From: Minisyncoccota bacterium
Lineage (GTDB): Bacteria; Verrucomicrobiota; Lentisphaeria; Oligosphaerales; MVZH01
NCBI GenBank assembly: GCA_021734725.1
Contig: JAIPIM010000031.1
Span: 1-19,547 of the forward strand
DNA: 19,547 nucleotides
Direction of reading: 5' to 3'
The translations under genes and the position numbers were made by a program. The stretch's first letter is position 1. The number at the start of each line of letters is the position of its first letter. Under the pieces are notes generated by a model. That model did no database searches and had not been told where the DNA came from. It saw only the letters and a list, made by a program, of their open reading frames with translations. Below, in pieces: positions 6,604 to 14,735 of the stretch.

Positions 6604-7769
6604 GTCTCCTCCCGCAATTTAGTCATGAGTTGTAGATACTGGTCTGCCACCTGCTTCCAGGTGAACTGCCGCAGTACGTCATTTCTCGCTTGTCGGCCCA
6701 TGGTTTTGGCCCTTGCCTTGTCTGCAAGGAGTTGTCTGAGATATTCGGCTACACATTCGGGTGTCCCCTCGTCTGCCACAAAGCCGTTATGACCATGGCG
6801 TATGATGTCGCGAACGCCTGTGAAGTTGCATGCAATCGTTGGCAAGCCGCACGCCATAGCTTCCAGAAGCACGAGCGGCATGCCTTCGTAGCGTGACGGA
6901 AGTACGAAGATGTCAGAGGACTGGTAACACTTGAGGAGTTCGGATGCGGCTTTTCGGCCCGCAAACGTTGTTCTGCTGTGCAGTCCCATGGCGGTTGCTT
7001 GTTCCTGCAAGGAATGACGGTCCGGTCCGTCTCCCGCAATTAGGATCTCAAAATCAATGGCTTCACGTTGCAAGATCCGCGCCGCTGCGAGCAAGAGGGA
7101 TACATTTTTCCGGTTCACCAGCCGGCCAACAAACAGAATACGTGGTGGACATCCTGACCATATTTCTTTTTCCGGGGGACGAAAATGATCTGCATCGACG
7201 CCGTTGCCAATTACCGAGAGCCGGTCGGCTGGAACACCAAACCACTGTTCCACCTCACGACGAATGTGATCGCTCACGCATACAACATGCGTGCATGTGG
7301 AGAGTACACGTTTTTCTAAGCGATATGAGAGGGTACGCCGGAGCAGGCGCTCCAACCATCGGAGAGGGCTGTTGCCATACACCGCGGCGGCTTCGCCGAT
7401 ACTGGTCGTGGCGGCAACCACTATGTGCGGGGAAACTGTCAACGCATATCCAGCAATGGCGTGCATATTCAGGATCATATCGCAGTTGTATTCGGGGAGC
7501 ACCTCTCGAACACGCCGGGCGAATTGGAGATGGGTTACAACGGGAATATCCCAAACGCGGAAGCGTGTCACGTCTTGCGACGTTGAACAGGCATCGAGGT
7601 CACGCCACTTGTTCAGCGTTCGGGCGAAGACATACGGGGCGTGACCCCGTTGCAGAAATTCGCGTCTCAGTTCATGCACGACGTGTTCCTCGCCTCCACG
7701 AAAATGTGGTGGCGAATAGCGGGTTGCCAACATCGCAACTTTCAGTTTTTCATCCATTGGCTTGTTCAT
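6600..7769 (-). CDS. GT4-family glycosyltransferase
   Basis: This is a 389-residue GT-B glycosyltransferase. The N-terminal domain has a glycine-rich acceptor loop (PPHFRGGEEHV, residues 20-30). The C-terminal domain has GNGVDADHF (188-196), FVGRLVNRKN (213-222) and the EX7E donor-binding motif in PSRYEGMPLVLLEAMA (E295, E303). These define the retaining GT4 family, which transfers a sugar from a nucleotide-sugar donor in the cytosol, usually to a polyprenyl-linked chain. Donor and acceptor cannot be read from sequence. The ATG at 7769 overlaps the dehydrogenase gene by 20 nt. An in-frame ATG at 7757 is an alternative, and neither has a clear Shine-Dalgarno. The gene runs directly into the phosphodiesterase gene through a GTGA overlap, so it belongs to the same transcript. 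Confidence 0.92.
   Translation of the reverse strand: MNKPMDEKLKVAMLATRYSPPHFRGGEEHVVHELRREFLQRGHAPYVFARTLNKWRDLDACSTSQDVTRFRVWDIPVVTHLQFARRVREVLPEYNCDMILNMHAIAGYALTVSPHIVVAATTSIGEAAAVYGNSPLRWLERLLRRTLSYRLEKRVLSTCTHVVCVSDHIRREVEQWFGVPADRLSVIGNGVDADHFRPPEKEIWSGCPPRILFVGRLVNRKNVSLLLAAARILQREAIDFEILIAGDGPDRHSLQEQATAMGLHSRTTFAGRKAASELLKCYQSSDIFVLPSRYEGMPLVLLEAMACGLPTIACNFTGVRDIIRHGHNGFVADEGTPECVAEYLRQLLADKARAKTMGRQARNDVLRQFTWKQVADQYLQLMTKLREET
6607..6613 (-). promoter_or_regulatory. Strong ribosome binding site for a GTG start
   Basis: GGGAGGA on the minus strand lies 3 nt before the GTG at 6603, or 4-8 nt depending on which bases pair. It sits inside the last codons of the GT4 gene. With the GTGA overlap it argues that GTG, not a downstream ATG, starts the phosphodiesterase protein. 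Confidence 0.6.
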
Positions 7770-9045
7770 GGCTGCGAGGGGTAGGCTTGCCTGTCAGATC
7801 GATGACGGGGATCCTTCGGATCTGTTCCACTGTACTCATCAGCTCCGGGTCGGCGGTGGCCAGCACGGCGACATCGGCGTTATTCAGGGCCGCGGCCGCG
7901 GCGTCAACCAGGAGTTCACCGATGTGCGGAAGCTTGGCCTGGATGTAGTCCCGGTTACGGCCGGTCAGGTTCGAGAGGACGACATTTTTATCGTAGATCG
8001 TCAGTTTGTATCCTTTGCCAAGCAACTGTTCGGCCAAGTCCACGGCCGGGCTGTTGCGCAGATCGTCGGTGCCCGGTTTAAAGCCCAGGCCAAGCAATGC
8101 GATACGTTTTGCCCCGCTTGTCTCGATACGTTTTATGGCGGCGGTTTTCTGCTCCTCATTACTCTCATTAATTGCCTCCAGAACGGGTGCTTGAACATAC
8201 TTGTCATGCGCCAGCATGCAGATGGCTTTAAGGTCTTTGGGAAGGCACGAGCCGCCGAAGGCGAACCCCGGTTTCAGGTACGCCGGAGAGATGTTCAACT
8301 GCGTATCCGCGCAAATCAGTCGCATTAATTCATGGGCATCCACGTTCAGGGGGTCGCAAATCCGTCCAATTTCGTTCGCAAATACAATTTTCAGGGCATG
8401 AAAACTGTTATTGGCGAACTTCAGCATTTCAGCCACGCCCACCGTCGTTTCGTATATGGGACATGTCATGTCGCTGTACAACTCACGAAGCACGGTGACG
8501 GCGTCCGAACAGACGGAGCCAAAGGCAACCAGAGGCGGATTATCAAAATCCTTCACTCCACTGCCTTCCCTAAGAAATTCCGGATGGCATACCACGCCGA
8601 AATCGGTGCCGTGCACTTTTCCGGACATTCGTTCGACGATAGTCGCAAAGGCCTCCGTCGTGCCGGGCGGAACCGTGCTGCGGATGGCAATGCAGTGAAA
8701 CGAGTCTTTGCTCGTCAATGCTTCCCCGATCTGTTCAGCCACGTGATAAATGTACTCGACGTTCAAATGTCCATGGGGGCCGGTAGGGGTCCCTACACAC
8801 ACAAAGGAAAGCATGGAGTCTTGAACAGCCTCCCCGGCGCTGATGGTTGCCCTCAATCGTCCGGCTTTATACTGTTCAGCGATGAGTTCGCCGATGTGCT
8901 CTTCCACAATCGTTGCCTGGCCCTGATTGACCAGGTCGACCTTGCGCGGGCTGACATCGACGCCTACCACCTTATGCCCCCTCCGCGTCAAACAGCCCAT
9001 GGATACACAACCGACATAGCCCAAACCGAAAATACTGATGTTCAT
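7750..9045 (-). CDS. Nucleotide-sugar dehydrogenase, closest in appearance to GDP-mannose 6-dehydrogenase (AlgD)
   Basis: The 431-residue protein is a full-length member of the UDP-glucose/GDP-mannose dehydrogenase family. It has the NAD-binding GLGYVG loop (7-12), VGVDVSPRKVDLVNQG (27-42), CVGTP (83-87), the central NPP-x-helix region, catalytic C267 in FGGSCLPKD, and the C-terminal LGLGFKPGTDDLRNSP segment. By memory of Pseudomonas AlgD, the N-terminal pattern (SIFGLGYVG, GCL, RGH, VDVS, NQG) and the catalytic block agree more closely with AlgD than with UDP-glucose dehydrogenases. The reaction would be two-step NAD-dependent oxidation of GDP-mannose to GDP-mannuronate, or of UDP-glucose to UDP-glucuronate. 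It supplies an activated uronic acid to the glycan cluster. It is 27 nt downstream of the DUF354 gene. Confidence 0.9.
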   Translation of the reverse strand: MNISIFGLGYVGCVSMGCLTRRGHKVVGVDVSPRKVDLVNQGQATIVEEHIGELIAEQYKAGRLRATISAGEAVQDSMLSFVCVGTPTGPHGHLNVEYIYHVAEQIGEALTSKDSFHCIAIRSTVPPGTTEAFATIVERMSGKVHGTDFGVVCHPEFLREGSGVKDFDNPPLVAFGSVCSDAVTVLRELYSDMTCPIYETTVGVAEMLKFANNSFHALKIVFANEIGRICDPLNVDAHELMRLICADTQLNISPAYLKPGFAFGGSCLPKDLKAICMLAHDKYVQAPVLEAINESNEEQKTAAIKRIETSGAKRIALLGLGFKPGTDDLRNSPAVDLAEQLLGKGYKLTIYDKNVVLSNLTGRNRDYIQAKLPHIGELLVDAAAAALNNADVAVLATADPELMSTVEQIRRIPVIDLTGKPTPRSHEQANG

Positions 9046-9072
9046 TGCGTCGTCCCGTTACATTGAATGGGA

Positions 9073-10110
9073 TTACTTGCCGTTTGCCTGCGTCAGATCG
9101 AGCAGGGCATGATAGAGGATCTCCGTAGGGTCATCCCAGGTATTCAGCAACTCGTCCCTGCGTATTTCCTGTGTCCGCGAATCTCCATCGAACGTTTCAC
9201 GTTCCGCGAGCTGCAGTATATCCTCGGCACGCGTTATATGGCGCATGATATCCATGTCGATGAGCAGTTGGTTGGCGGGCATTTGACGCTGTCCGCAATA
9301 CACGGAGGGGACCCCAAGTTGGGCGGCTTCCCGAGCCATGCTGTCGCCGTTGGCGAGCACGAGGCGGCTGTAGAACATGAGAGAATGGATGTCGGGTACA
9401 GGTTCGTCCAGAATAAGCCACTCGCTGAACAGCTTGCGCTTGTCCTTATCCTCAAGCGAAAGGACCACATTTTGCCGATTCAACCCCAACGTGTACAATT
9501 GCAGGATAATGTCTTCTGTCTGTGAACGGTAATTCAAGGTCCCTGTATCCACGTTTCGAATAAAAATGTAATCCTTCGGTTTTAAGTCGTATGGCTGGAG
9601 GGTGTCGATATCGGGGCGAAAGTAAGTGGGAGACAGGTAAGCCCACTCTTTAAGGCCTTTGAAGGGAATGATGTTCTGACCCGTGAATTGAAGGCAATCA
9701 GGCAGGACAAAGCGGTGGGCGAAACGTCGCGACAGCGTGAAGTTGATGTGCCCGGGATCGTCGTATGCCGAAATGCTTTTGTAACGGAAGATCCGCGAAA
9801 GAAAATCGGTTTGAAATCCGGCGACTGTAAAGGACGCATCCGGGCGCAGTCGGGCGATTTTGCACGCCAGAGAAAGCGTGCGCAACAACCCCGTTTTGAA
9901 ATACAGGCCGAGAGTGCTCTTCGCGTGCTTGCCCGCGGGAATCATCGCATAGTTCCCAAATTCTTCCCGCATGATGCGCGGCACTGCGCCGCGCTGCAGA
10001 TACAGCATCGTAATACGATGTCCCTCGCGGTCCAATCGTTGCACGAGGTTCTTGTAGAAATTGATGTGCGCTGGATGGATGATATCGAAAAGAATATGCA
10101 CAATGGACAT
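9073..10110 (-). CDS. DUF354 domain protein, GT-B-like
   Basis: This 345-residue protein opens with the DUF354 signature HILFDIIHPAHINFYKNL (5-22) followed by a helix and 'EGHRITML'. A second family block, NGDSMAREAAQLGVPSVY (254-271), resembles the donor-binding region of UDP-GlcNAc 2-epimerase/MurG-type GT-B folds, where a GDS/E signature contacts the nucleotide. The family has no firmly established activity that I know of. It recurs in archaeal and bacterial surface-glycan loci, and a glycosyltransferase or epimerase role is plausible. There is no membrane segment. The gene lies 30 nt after the GT2 gene and 27 nt before the dehydrogenase gene on the same strand, so it is probably co-transcribed and works on the same saccharide. 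Confidence 0.82.
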   Translation of the reverse strand: MSIVHILFDIIHPAHINFYKNLVQRLDREGHRITMLYLQRGAVPRIMREEFGNYAMIPAGKHAKSTLGLYFKTGLLRTLSLACKIARLRPDASFTVAGFQTDFLSRIFRYKSISAYDDPGHINFTLSRRFAHRFVLPDCLQFTGQNIIPFKGLKEWAYLSPTYFRPDIDTLQPYDLKPKDYIFIRNVDTGTLNYRSQTEDIILQLYTLGLNRQNVVLSLEDKDKRKLFSEWLILDEPVPDIHSLMFYSRLVLANGDSMAREAAQLGVPSVYCGQRQMPANQLLIDMDIMRHITRAEDILQLAERETFDGDSRTQEIRRDELLNTWDDPTEILYHALLDLTQANGK

Positions 10111-10140
10111 CCGGTTTTCGACGGATCCGCCTCATTAAGA

Positions 10141-11154
10141 TTAGCCGTTATTCGTGTTTGCCGATGTGGACGTGTTAGAGTTCGTTGACTGTGCGGCATA
10201 CGGGGCGGGGTGCCCTTCGCTTTCGCTTGCCGTACGCATACGGATCAGAACATTTTCCAGCAGACGACGATTGAAGCCGATGAGGTCGGCGAGGACGCCG
10301 ATGAGGAACAGGATGAAACTGAGGTTGAGCAGTACGGCGCATAAGATCAGAGACTGGATATGTCCGGCTCCGTTGCCCGCCATGTAGAACGCGAGGAACC
10401 GCACGCCCAGCAGCAGTCCGGCCGTGAAAGGCAAGAGAGCAAGGAGCGTGAACACCCGAAATGCCTTGTACAGGGTGTAGATGCGCAGGATCGTGGCCGT
10501 GCTGCGCCGGATGTAACCGCCCATGGACCGGAACAGGCGGCTGGGGCGGGTCTTGGGGTTGATATCGACCGGAACCGACACCACTTTCAAGTTATGCAGG
10601 CCCGCCTGGATCACGGTCTCGTGCGTATACGTGTACTCGCTCAAGACGTTCAAGGTAATGGCGGCTTCTCTGCTGTAGGCACGGAAGCCGCTGGTGACGT
10701 CGGGGACCCTGACTCCGGACAACTGACTTACAAGCGCACTGCCCAGGCGCTGCAGACATTTTTTTAGAAACCCGAATTCAGGATGTTTCCACACCTGGCG
10801 GTCGCCAATGACCATGTCCGCATGCTCTTCCAGAATCGGGCGAACCAGGTCCCTTATGCTGGCCGCTGCGTACTGATTATCGGCGTCCGTGTGCACGATA
10901 ACCTCGGCCCCGCACTCAAGGGAGGCCTGGAGGCCGGCCCGGAAGGCTGCGGCCAAACCGCGATTGGTGGAGAAGCCGATGATGTGATCGACACCGTTTT
11001 TCCGTGCGACCTCAACGGTTTTGTCGGTGGATCCGTCGTCGATAATAAGCCACTCGACCGTATCGAATCCCGGGACCTCGCGCGGTAACTCGGCCAATGT
11101 TTGCGGCAGGACGCGTTCTTCGTTGAGGCACGGGATTTGTATGATGAGCTTCAT
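10141..11154 (-). CDS. Polyprenyl-phosphate glycosyltransferase, GT2 family (DPM1-like) with C-terminal membrane helices
   Basis: The 337-residue protein has a GT-A fold: a nucleotide-binding IPCLNEE start (7-13), IIDDGSTD (37-44), the metal-binding DAD (90-92) and the VPDVTSGFRAYSRE block (150-163) typical of dolichol/polyprenyl-phosphate mannosyl- or glucosyl-transferases. Two hydrophobic segments near 235-258 and 268-292 would anchor it in the inner membrane. The Ser/Thr/Asn-rich tail after residue 310 looks disordered. The expected reaction is transfer of a sugar from GDP- or UDP-sugar to a lipid phosphate at the cytoplasmic face. It is the first gene of the glycan cluster. It follows the der spacer, where a candidate promoter is visible. 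Confidence 0.9.
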   Translation of the reverse strand: MKLIIQIPCLNEERVLPQTLAELPREVPGFDTVEWLIIDDGSTDKTVEVARKNGVDHIIGFSTNRGLAAAFRAGLQASLECGAEVIVHTDADNQYAAASIRDLVRPILEEHADMVIGDRQVWKHPEFGFLKKCLQRLGSALVSQLSGVRVPDVTSGFRAYSREAAITLNVLSEYTYTHETVIQAGLHNLKVVSVPVDINPKTRPSRLFRSMGGYIRRSTATILRIYTLYKAFRVFTLLALLPFTAGLLLGVRFLAFYMAGNGAGHIQSLILCAVLLNLSFILFLIGVLADLIGFNRRLLENVLIRMRTASESEGHPAPYAAQSTNSNTSTSANTNNG

Positions 11155-11205
11155 GGGCTGCTTTCACTGCGCGCTGATACCGCTCCGATCACTAAGGTTG
11201 CACAT

Positions 11206-11234
11206 AATGTAGGTGGACGGGGGCGGGGGTGCAA
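11206..11234 (-). promoter_or_regulatory. Candidate promoter of the glycan cluster
   Basis: On the minus strand TTGCAC (11229..11234) and TACATT (11206..11211) are 17 nt apart, with hexamer matches of 3/6 and 4/6. The site is upstream of the GT2 start (11154) in the only sizeable gap before the cluster. The match is modest, and read-through from der is the alternative. Confidence 0.3.
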
Positions 11235-11237
11235 GAA

Positions 11238-11265
11238 GGCTGACAGCTGAAGGCTGAAACCTGAA
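11238..11265. repeat. Four-unit heptamer tandem repeat
   Basis: Four adjacent 7-mers read GGCTGAC, AGCTGAA, GGCTGAA and ACCTGAA, consensus RGCTGAA. The period is exactly 7 with one or two mismatches per unit. It lies in the der-GT2 spacer, just upstream of the candidate -35 of the glycan cluster, and does not code for a visible protein. Heptamer repeats of this kind are known as dispersed intergenic elements in some bacteria. Whether this one is dispersed here cannot be seen from one window. Confidence 0.6.
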
Positions 11266-11306
11266 AGTCACGACGACGGCAGGATCCGTTCGCCAGCCTG
11301 CATAAT

Positions 11307-11353
11307 TGCCGACTGACAGTTTCGGCATGGGACTGGCAGGCCCGGAGGCCTGC
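11307..11353. repeat. Two adjacent inverted repeats downstream of der
   Basis: Two hairpin-forming inverted repeats follow the der stop. GCAGGCC (11336-11342) pairs with GGCCTGC (11347-11353) around CGGA, and TGCCGA (11307-11312) pairs with TCGGCA (11322-11327) around 9 nt. Neither is followed by a T-run on the minus strand, so neither is a standard rho-independent terminator. A weaker GCAGG/CCTGC pair lies at 11279-11301. The GC-rich stem beside a stop codon is the usual setting of REP-like elements and of 3'-end stabilisers. Confidence 0.5.
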
Positions 11354-11354
11354 T

Positions 11355-12836
11355 CTACTTCTTTTTGCGGTAGCCTTTGCGGCGATCCGTGCGGCGTTTG
11401 TTTGCCTTCCGCTTTTCCGCCTCTTTGCGTTTGACGCCGGAGATGGCCTGCCGGGTGCCGTGCGCGGCCGCCTGAGGAGAGCGACGTGCACGCAGTCGAA
11501 TGTCAATGGGTAAGCCGAATTCCGGGAAGAAAGCTTCCCGGATACTGTTTGCCAGGAAGCGCTGGTACTGCGATGGACACAACTCTTTCCGATTGACAAA
11601 AAGGGCGAACGTCGGCGGCGGGTTGCCGGTCATGGTGGCGTAGAAAATTTTCAGGTGTTTGCCTTTGACCGCGGGAGGCGGTTTGTTGGCGACCGTTTCT
11701 TGGATGAATCGGTTGAGTATGCCGGTGGGAATGGTTACGGCCATCTCCTCCTGGATGGTCAGCAGGTGGGCGATGACATCGTTTAGGTTGTATCCGCTGA
11801 TCGCGCATATGCCGACAATAGGGGCGTAATCCATGAACGCCATTTTACGGCGCAGGTATGTCATCAGGTCTCGCATTTTCCTGTCTTTGCCCGCGAGGTC
11901 CCATTTGTTGGCAACGATCATGCAGGGTTTCTTGTGTTCGGCAATGAGATGGGCAATGCGCCGGTCCTGCGCGGTTGCCGGCTGGGCGGCGTCGAGGACC
12001 AAAATTGTGATGTCGCTGCGTTTCACCGCGTTTTCGGCGCGCATAACACTGAACAGTTCCACCACATTGTCCACCTGGCGCCGCCGACGCAGGCCGGCGG
12101 TGTCAATGATCGTTACGGGCATGGATTCTTCACCCGTGTCGATTTCTATAGGGATGTCGACGGCATCGCGGGTGGTACCGGGAATGTCGCTGACAATGAC
12201 GCGGTCCTCTCCAAGCAGACGGTTCACCAATGATGACTTGCCCACGTTTGGGCGGCCGACGATCGCGAGTTTGAGGCCCGGGTCGTGGACCTCCGCGGTC
12301 GCAGGTGATGCCAAACCGTCGGTACACCACTCAAGGACATCATCGACACCGCGCCCGTGCACACAGGAGATCGGCAGCGGCTCTCCGAATCCGAGCGATA
12401 AAAAGTCACTGCACGCACTCTGTTTTAATCGCTCGTTATCGGCCTTATTGGCGACCAGCAAAGCCGGCCGTTCGGCTTCGCGCAGAAGGGTGGCGATTTC
12501 CTGATCGAGCGGGGTCACACCGTCGCGTGCGTCTACCATCCAGATGATGCGTGCCGCTTCCCGGATAACGGCTTCGATCTGCGAACGAATGAGTTCGTCA
12601 AATGTTTCCGCGCGGCGATCATCCATGAAAATGCCGAGCCCGCCGGTATCGACCAGGAAGAAATGACACTTTTCATGGACAACCGGCGCGGCGATGCGAT
12701 CACGCGTGACCCCGCTCTGTTCGTGTACAATGGCAATCCGACGCCCAAGTATACGATTGAACAGGGAGGATTTGCCGACGTTCGGGCGTCCGATGATGGC
12801 GATGACTGGGGGGCTGGATTGTTGGTCAGTGGTCAT
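11355..12836 (-). CDS. der: Ribosome-assembly GTPase Der (EngA)
   Basis: This 493-residue protein has the double-GTPase architecture unique to Der. Domain 1 has GRPNVGKSS (16-24), DTGG (63-66) and NKAD (130-133). Domain 2 has GRPNVGKSS (194-202), DTAG (245-248) and NKWD (310-313). A KH-like domain follows at about 375-460. Der binds the 50S subunit in the cytosol and is needed for its maturation. The last 25 residues or so form a very basic Lys/Arg tail suited to rRNA contact. A terminal basic extension is common in the family, but its length varies. The start lacks a clear Shine-Dalgarno. It lies 102 nt downstream of gltX, with a GC-rich hairpin between them, and is probably transcribed from gltX or from its own promoter, which I cannot place. 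Confidence 0.97.
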   Translation of the reverse strand: MTTDQQSSPPVIAIIGRPNVGKSSLFNRILGRRIAIVHEQSGVTRDRIAAPVVHEKCHFFLVDTGGLGIFMDDRRAETFDELIRSQIEAVIREAARIIWMVDARDGVTPLDQEIATLLREAERPALLVANKADNERLKQSACSDFLSLGFGEPLPISCVHGRGVDDVLEWCTDGLASPATAEVHDPGLKLAIVGRPNVGKSSLVNRLLGEDRVIVSDIPGTTRDAVDIPIEIDTGEESMPVTIIDTAGLRRRRQVDNVVELFSVMRAENAVKRSDITILVLDAAQPATAQDRRIAHLIAEHKKPCMIVANKWDLAGKDRKMRDLMTYLRRKMAFMDYAPIVGICAISGYNLNDVIAHLLTIQEEMAVTIPTGILNRFIQETVANKPPPAVKGKHLKIFYATMTGNPPPTFALFVNRKELCPSQYQRFLANSIREAFFPEFGLPIDIRLRARRSPQAAAHGTRQAISGVKRKEAEKRKANKRRTDRRKGYRKKK

Positions 12837-12876
12837 TTGTAAGTAGCCATAAGTTTACACGGCGCGAAGGCGGATT

Positions 12877-12906
12877 CCGGGCCGTCCATGCGCTTGTGCG
12901 GCCCGG
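12877..12906. other. GC-rich hairpin between gltX and der
   Basis: CCGGGCCG (12877-12884) and CGGCCCGG (12899-12906) form a perfect 8-bp stem with a 14-nt loop. On the minus strand no T-tract follows, so classic intrinsic termination is unlikely. It may be an RNA processing, pausing or mRNA-stability element separating gltX and der expression. Confidence 0.45.
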
Positions 12907-12938
12907 GTGGACCGCGGTACTGGGTCGGCGCACGGCAC

Positions 12939-14543
12939 CTAGATCTCTCCGAAATATGTGTTGCTTGCATGGGTGATGCGCGTTTCGGTGCGCCTGGGGC
13001 CGAGCAGAGCGATTGTTTCGTAGATGCCCGCGCCGGTTGTTCGACCGGTGACGGCGACCCGCAGCGGTTGATTCAGTTTGCCGTGCTTGATGTCGTGCTT
13101 CTCCGTGGCCGCGTGGACTGCCCTTTCAATGGTTTCGGGCGTGAACGTGGATAGGTTCTTAAGGGAGACCGCCAAGTCGGTAAGTGCCGCGCGTACTTCC
13201 AGTTTTTTAAAGAACTTGCCGCAGGCCTTTTCATCATAATCGGGGATCTCGCGGAAGAAATAGTCCCATTCGCAGACGTCGGTGAAGCGTTTGGTGCGTG
13301 TATGCAGCAGCTCAGCGACGCTGGCGAAGTAGTCGGTGTCCATAGCGTCGGCGTCGAACCAATCGCACGTTTCCGCGAACGTGCGGCAGGTGTTCAGGAA
13401 TTCGTCAAACGGCAATTCCGCCATGTATTGCCCGTTAAGGTTGTCAAGCTTTTTGAGGTCCATGCGTGCCGCGGCGCTCTGCACGCGCTCCAGCGAGAAG
13501 AGCTGGATGAGTTCTTCCCGGCTGAGTTTTTCACGGTCGTCTCCGGGGGACCATCCGAGGAGCGTGAGGTAATTAAACAGGGCGTGCGGCAGGTAGCCTT
13601 TGTCGCGGAAGTCGCCGACAAAGGCATCCCCATCCCGTTTGCTGTACGGTTTTCCCTGATCGTTAACGATCATAGGGAGGTGCGCATAGGTGGGGGGCGT
13701 TTTGCCGAGTGCATAATAAAGCAGAATGTGGCGATAGGTATTCTCCACATGGTCATCGCCGCGGATGATATGAGTGATGCCTTGAGTGCTGTCGTCACAG
13801 ACATTGGCCAGATGGAAGACGGGCGAGCTGTCGCTTCGTACAATTACCAGATCTTTCATGCTGTCGAGGGGTTTCGCGAGGGTCCCCTTGACCAGGTCGT
13901 GGAAGTGGACCTGGCGGCGAGTGAAACGGAATTGCGCGGCATTGTCGACCTCAAATGAGCGGTCGTTGTCCAGGACGCCCGCAATGTGGTTGTTCAAGCG
14001 GAAGATGCAGTGGTTGCTTTCATCCAGTATCTCCAGGTCTTTGAACCCGGCCAGGCAGGCGGCTGCCGGGATCGGCTTGCCTTTTTTCGATACCTGCGCG
14101 TAATTGACGCCGTTGGCCACTATCTGAACCGGAACATCGGGATGCACCTGGATGGTCGCCGGACCGGCGGATGAGACGGCTGGGCATTCGGCGGTATCCC
14201 AGGGGATGCGGAAGATTACGGCCTGCCGGCCCTCCTCGTTTTTGGCGGAGAGATAGGCTTTGCCGGCGTCGATCAGTTGCCGCGCGGCGGCCAGGTGTTC
14301 TTTTTCCTGCGTACTTTGATAGAGCGGTTGCTCGTCGTAACCCAGACCGAGCCATTCCATGACCGACAGTAAATTGGCGATGGCTTCCGGGGTGGACCGT
14401 TCGCGGTCCGTATCCTCAACCCGGAGAAGAAACGTGCCGTCTTCGTGACGGGCGAACAGCCAATTGAAAATAGCGGCGCGAATGTTGCCGATATGAACGT
14501 TGCCTGTGGGCGACGGTGCAAAGCGTACACGTACTGCGGACAT
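12939..14543 (-). CDS. gltX: Glutamate--tRNA ligase (GluRS)
   Basis: The 534-residue protein begins with the class I signature FAPSPTGNVHIGN (HIGN at 17-20), then RVEDTDRERSTPEAI (41-55), and has GITHIIRGDDHVENT (255-269) and a KMSKS-like KPYSKRDG (298-305). It charges tRNA-Glu with glutamate in the cytosol. Compared with E. coli GluRS, the zinc-binding CxC peptide after the acceptor-binding helix is missing. About 90 extra residues (roughly 115-211) are inserted between the VIFRIP strand and VHFHDLVKG, which raises the length by about 60. GGGAG precedes the ATG, and a TATACT -10-like hexamer stands at 14570-14575 on the minus strand. glnS is nearby but separated by hisF and the outer-membrane gene. 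Confidence 0.95.
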   Translation of the reverse strand: MSAVRVRFAPSPTGNVHIGNIRAAIFNWLFARHEDGTFLLRVEDTDRERSTPEAIANLLSVMEWLGLGYDEQPLYQSTQEKEHLAAARQLIDAGKAYLSAKNEEGRQAVIFRIPWDTAECPAVSSAGPATIQVHPDVPVQIVANGVNYAQVSKKGKPIPAAACLAGFKDLEILDESNHCIFRLNNHIAGVLDNDRSFEVDNAAQFRFTRRQVHFHDLVKGTLAKPLDSMKDLVIVRSDSSPVFHLANVCDDSTQGITHIIRGDDHVENTYRHILLYYALGKTPPTYAHLPMIVNDQGKPYSKRDGDAFVGDFRDKGYLPHALFNYLTLLGWSPGDDREKLSREELIQLFSLERVQSAAARMDLKKLDNLNGQYMAELPFDEFLNTCRTFAETCDWFDADAMDTDYFASVAELLHTRTKRFTDVCEWDYFFREIPDYDEKACGKFFKKLEVRAALTDLAVSLKNLSTFTPETIERAVHAATEKHDIKHGKLNQPLRVAVTGRTTGAGIYETIALLGPRRTETRITHASNTYFGEI

Positions 14544-14735
14544 AAGATTCGCTCTCCCGGTTCAGATACAGTATAAGACAGCTTCTAATATATTGCGTGG
14601 CGGCTGGCTTTAAAGCGCGGTGGTGAGCAGCTTGGGGTTGGCGTCTTGTCCGCGTTGGCATTTGCAGCTATAGTAGGTTTTTATCGTATGGGAATGCGCC
14701 CGTAATAGAATGCAGTTCAACGGAGGGTATGATCA

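Noticed and set aside
6944..7948. Plus-strand open frame of 334 codons
   Set aside because: It is antisense to the GT4 and dehydrogenase genes, whose motifs are intact. The translation shows no domain and is Arg/Ser-rich.
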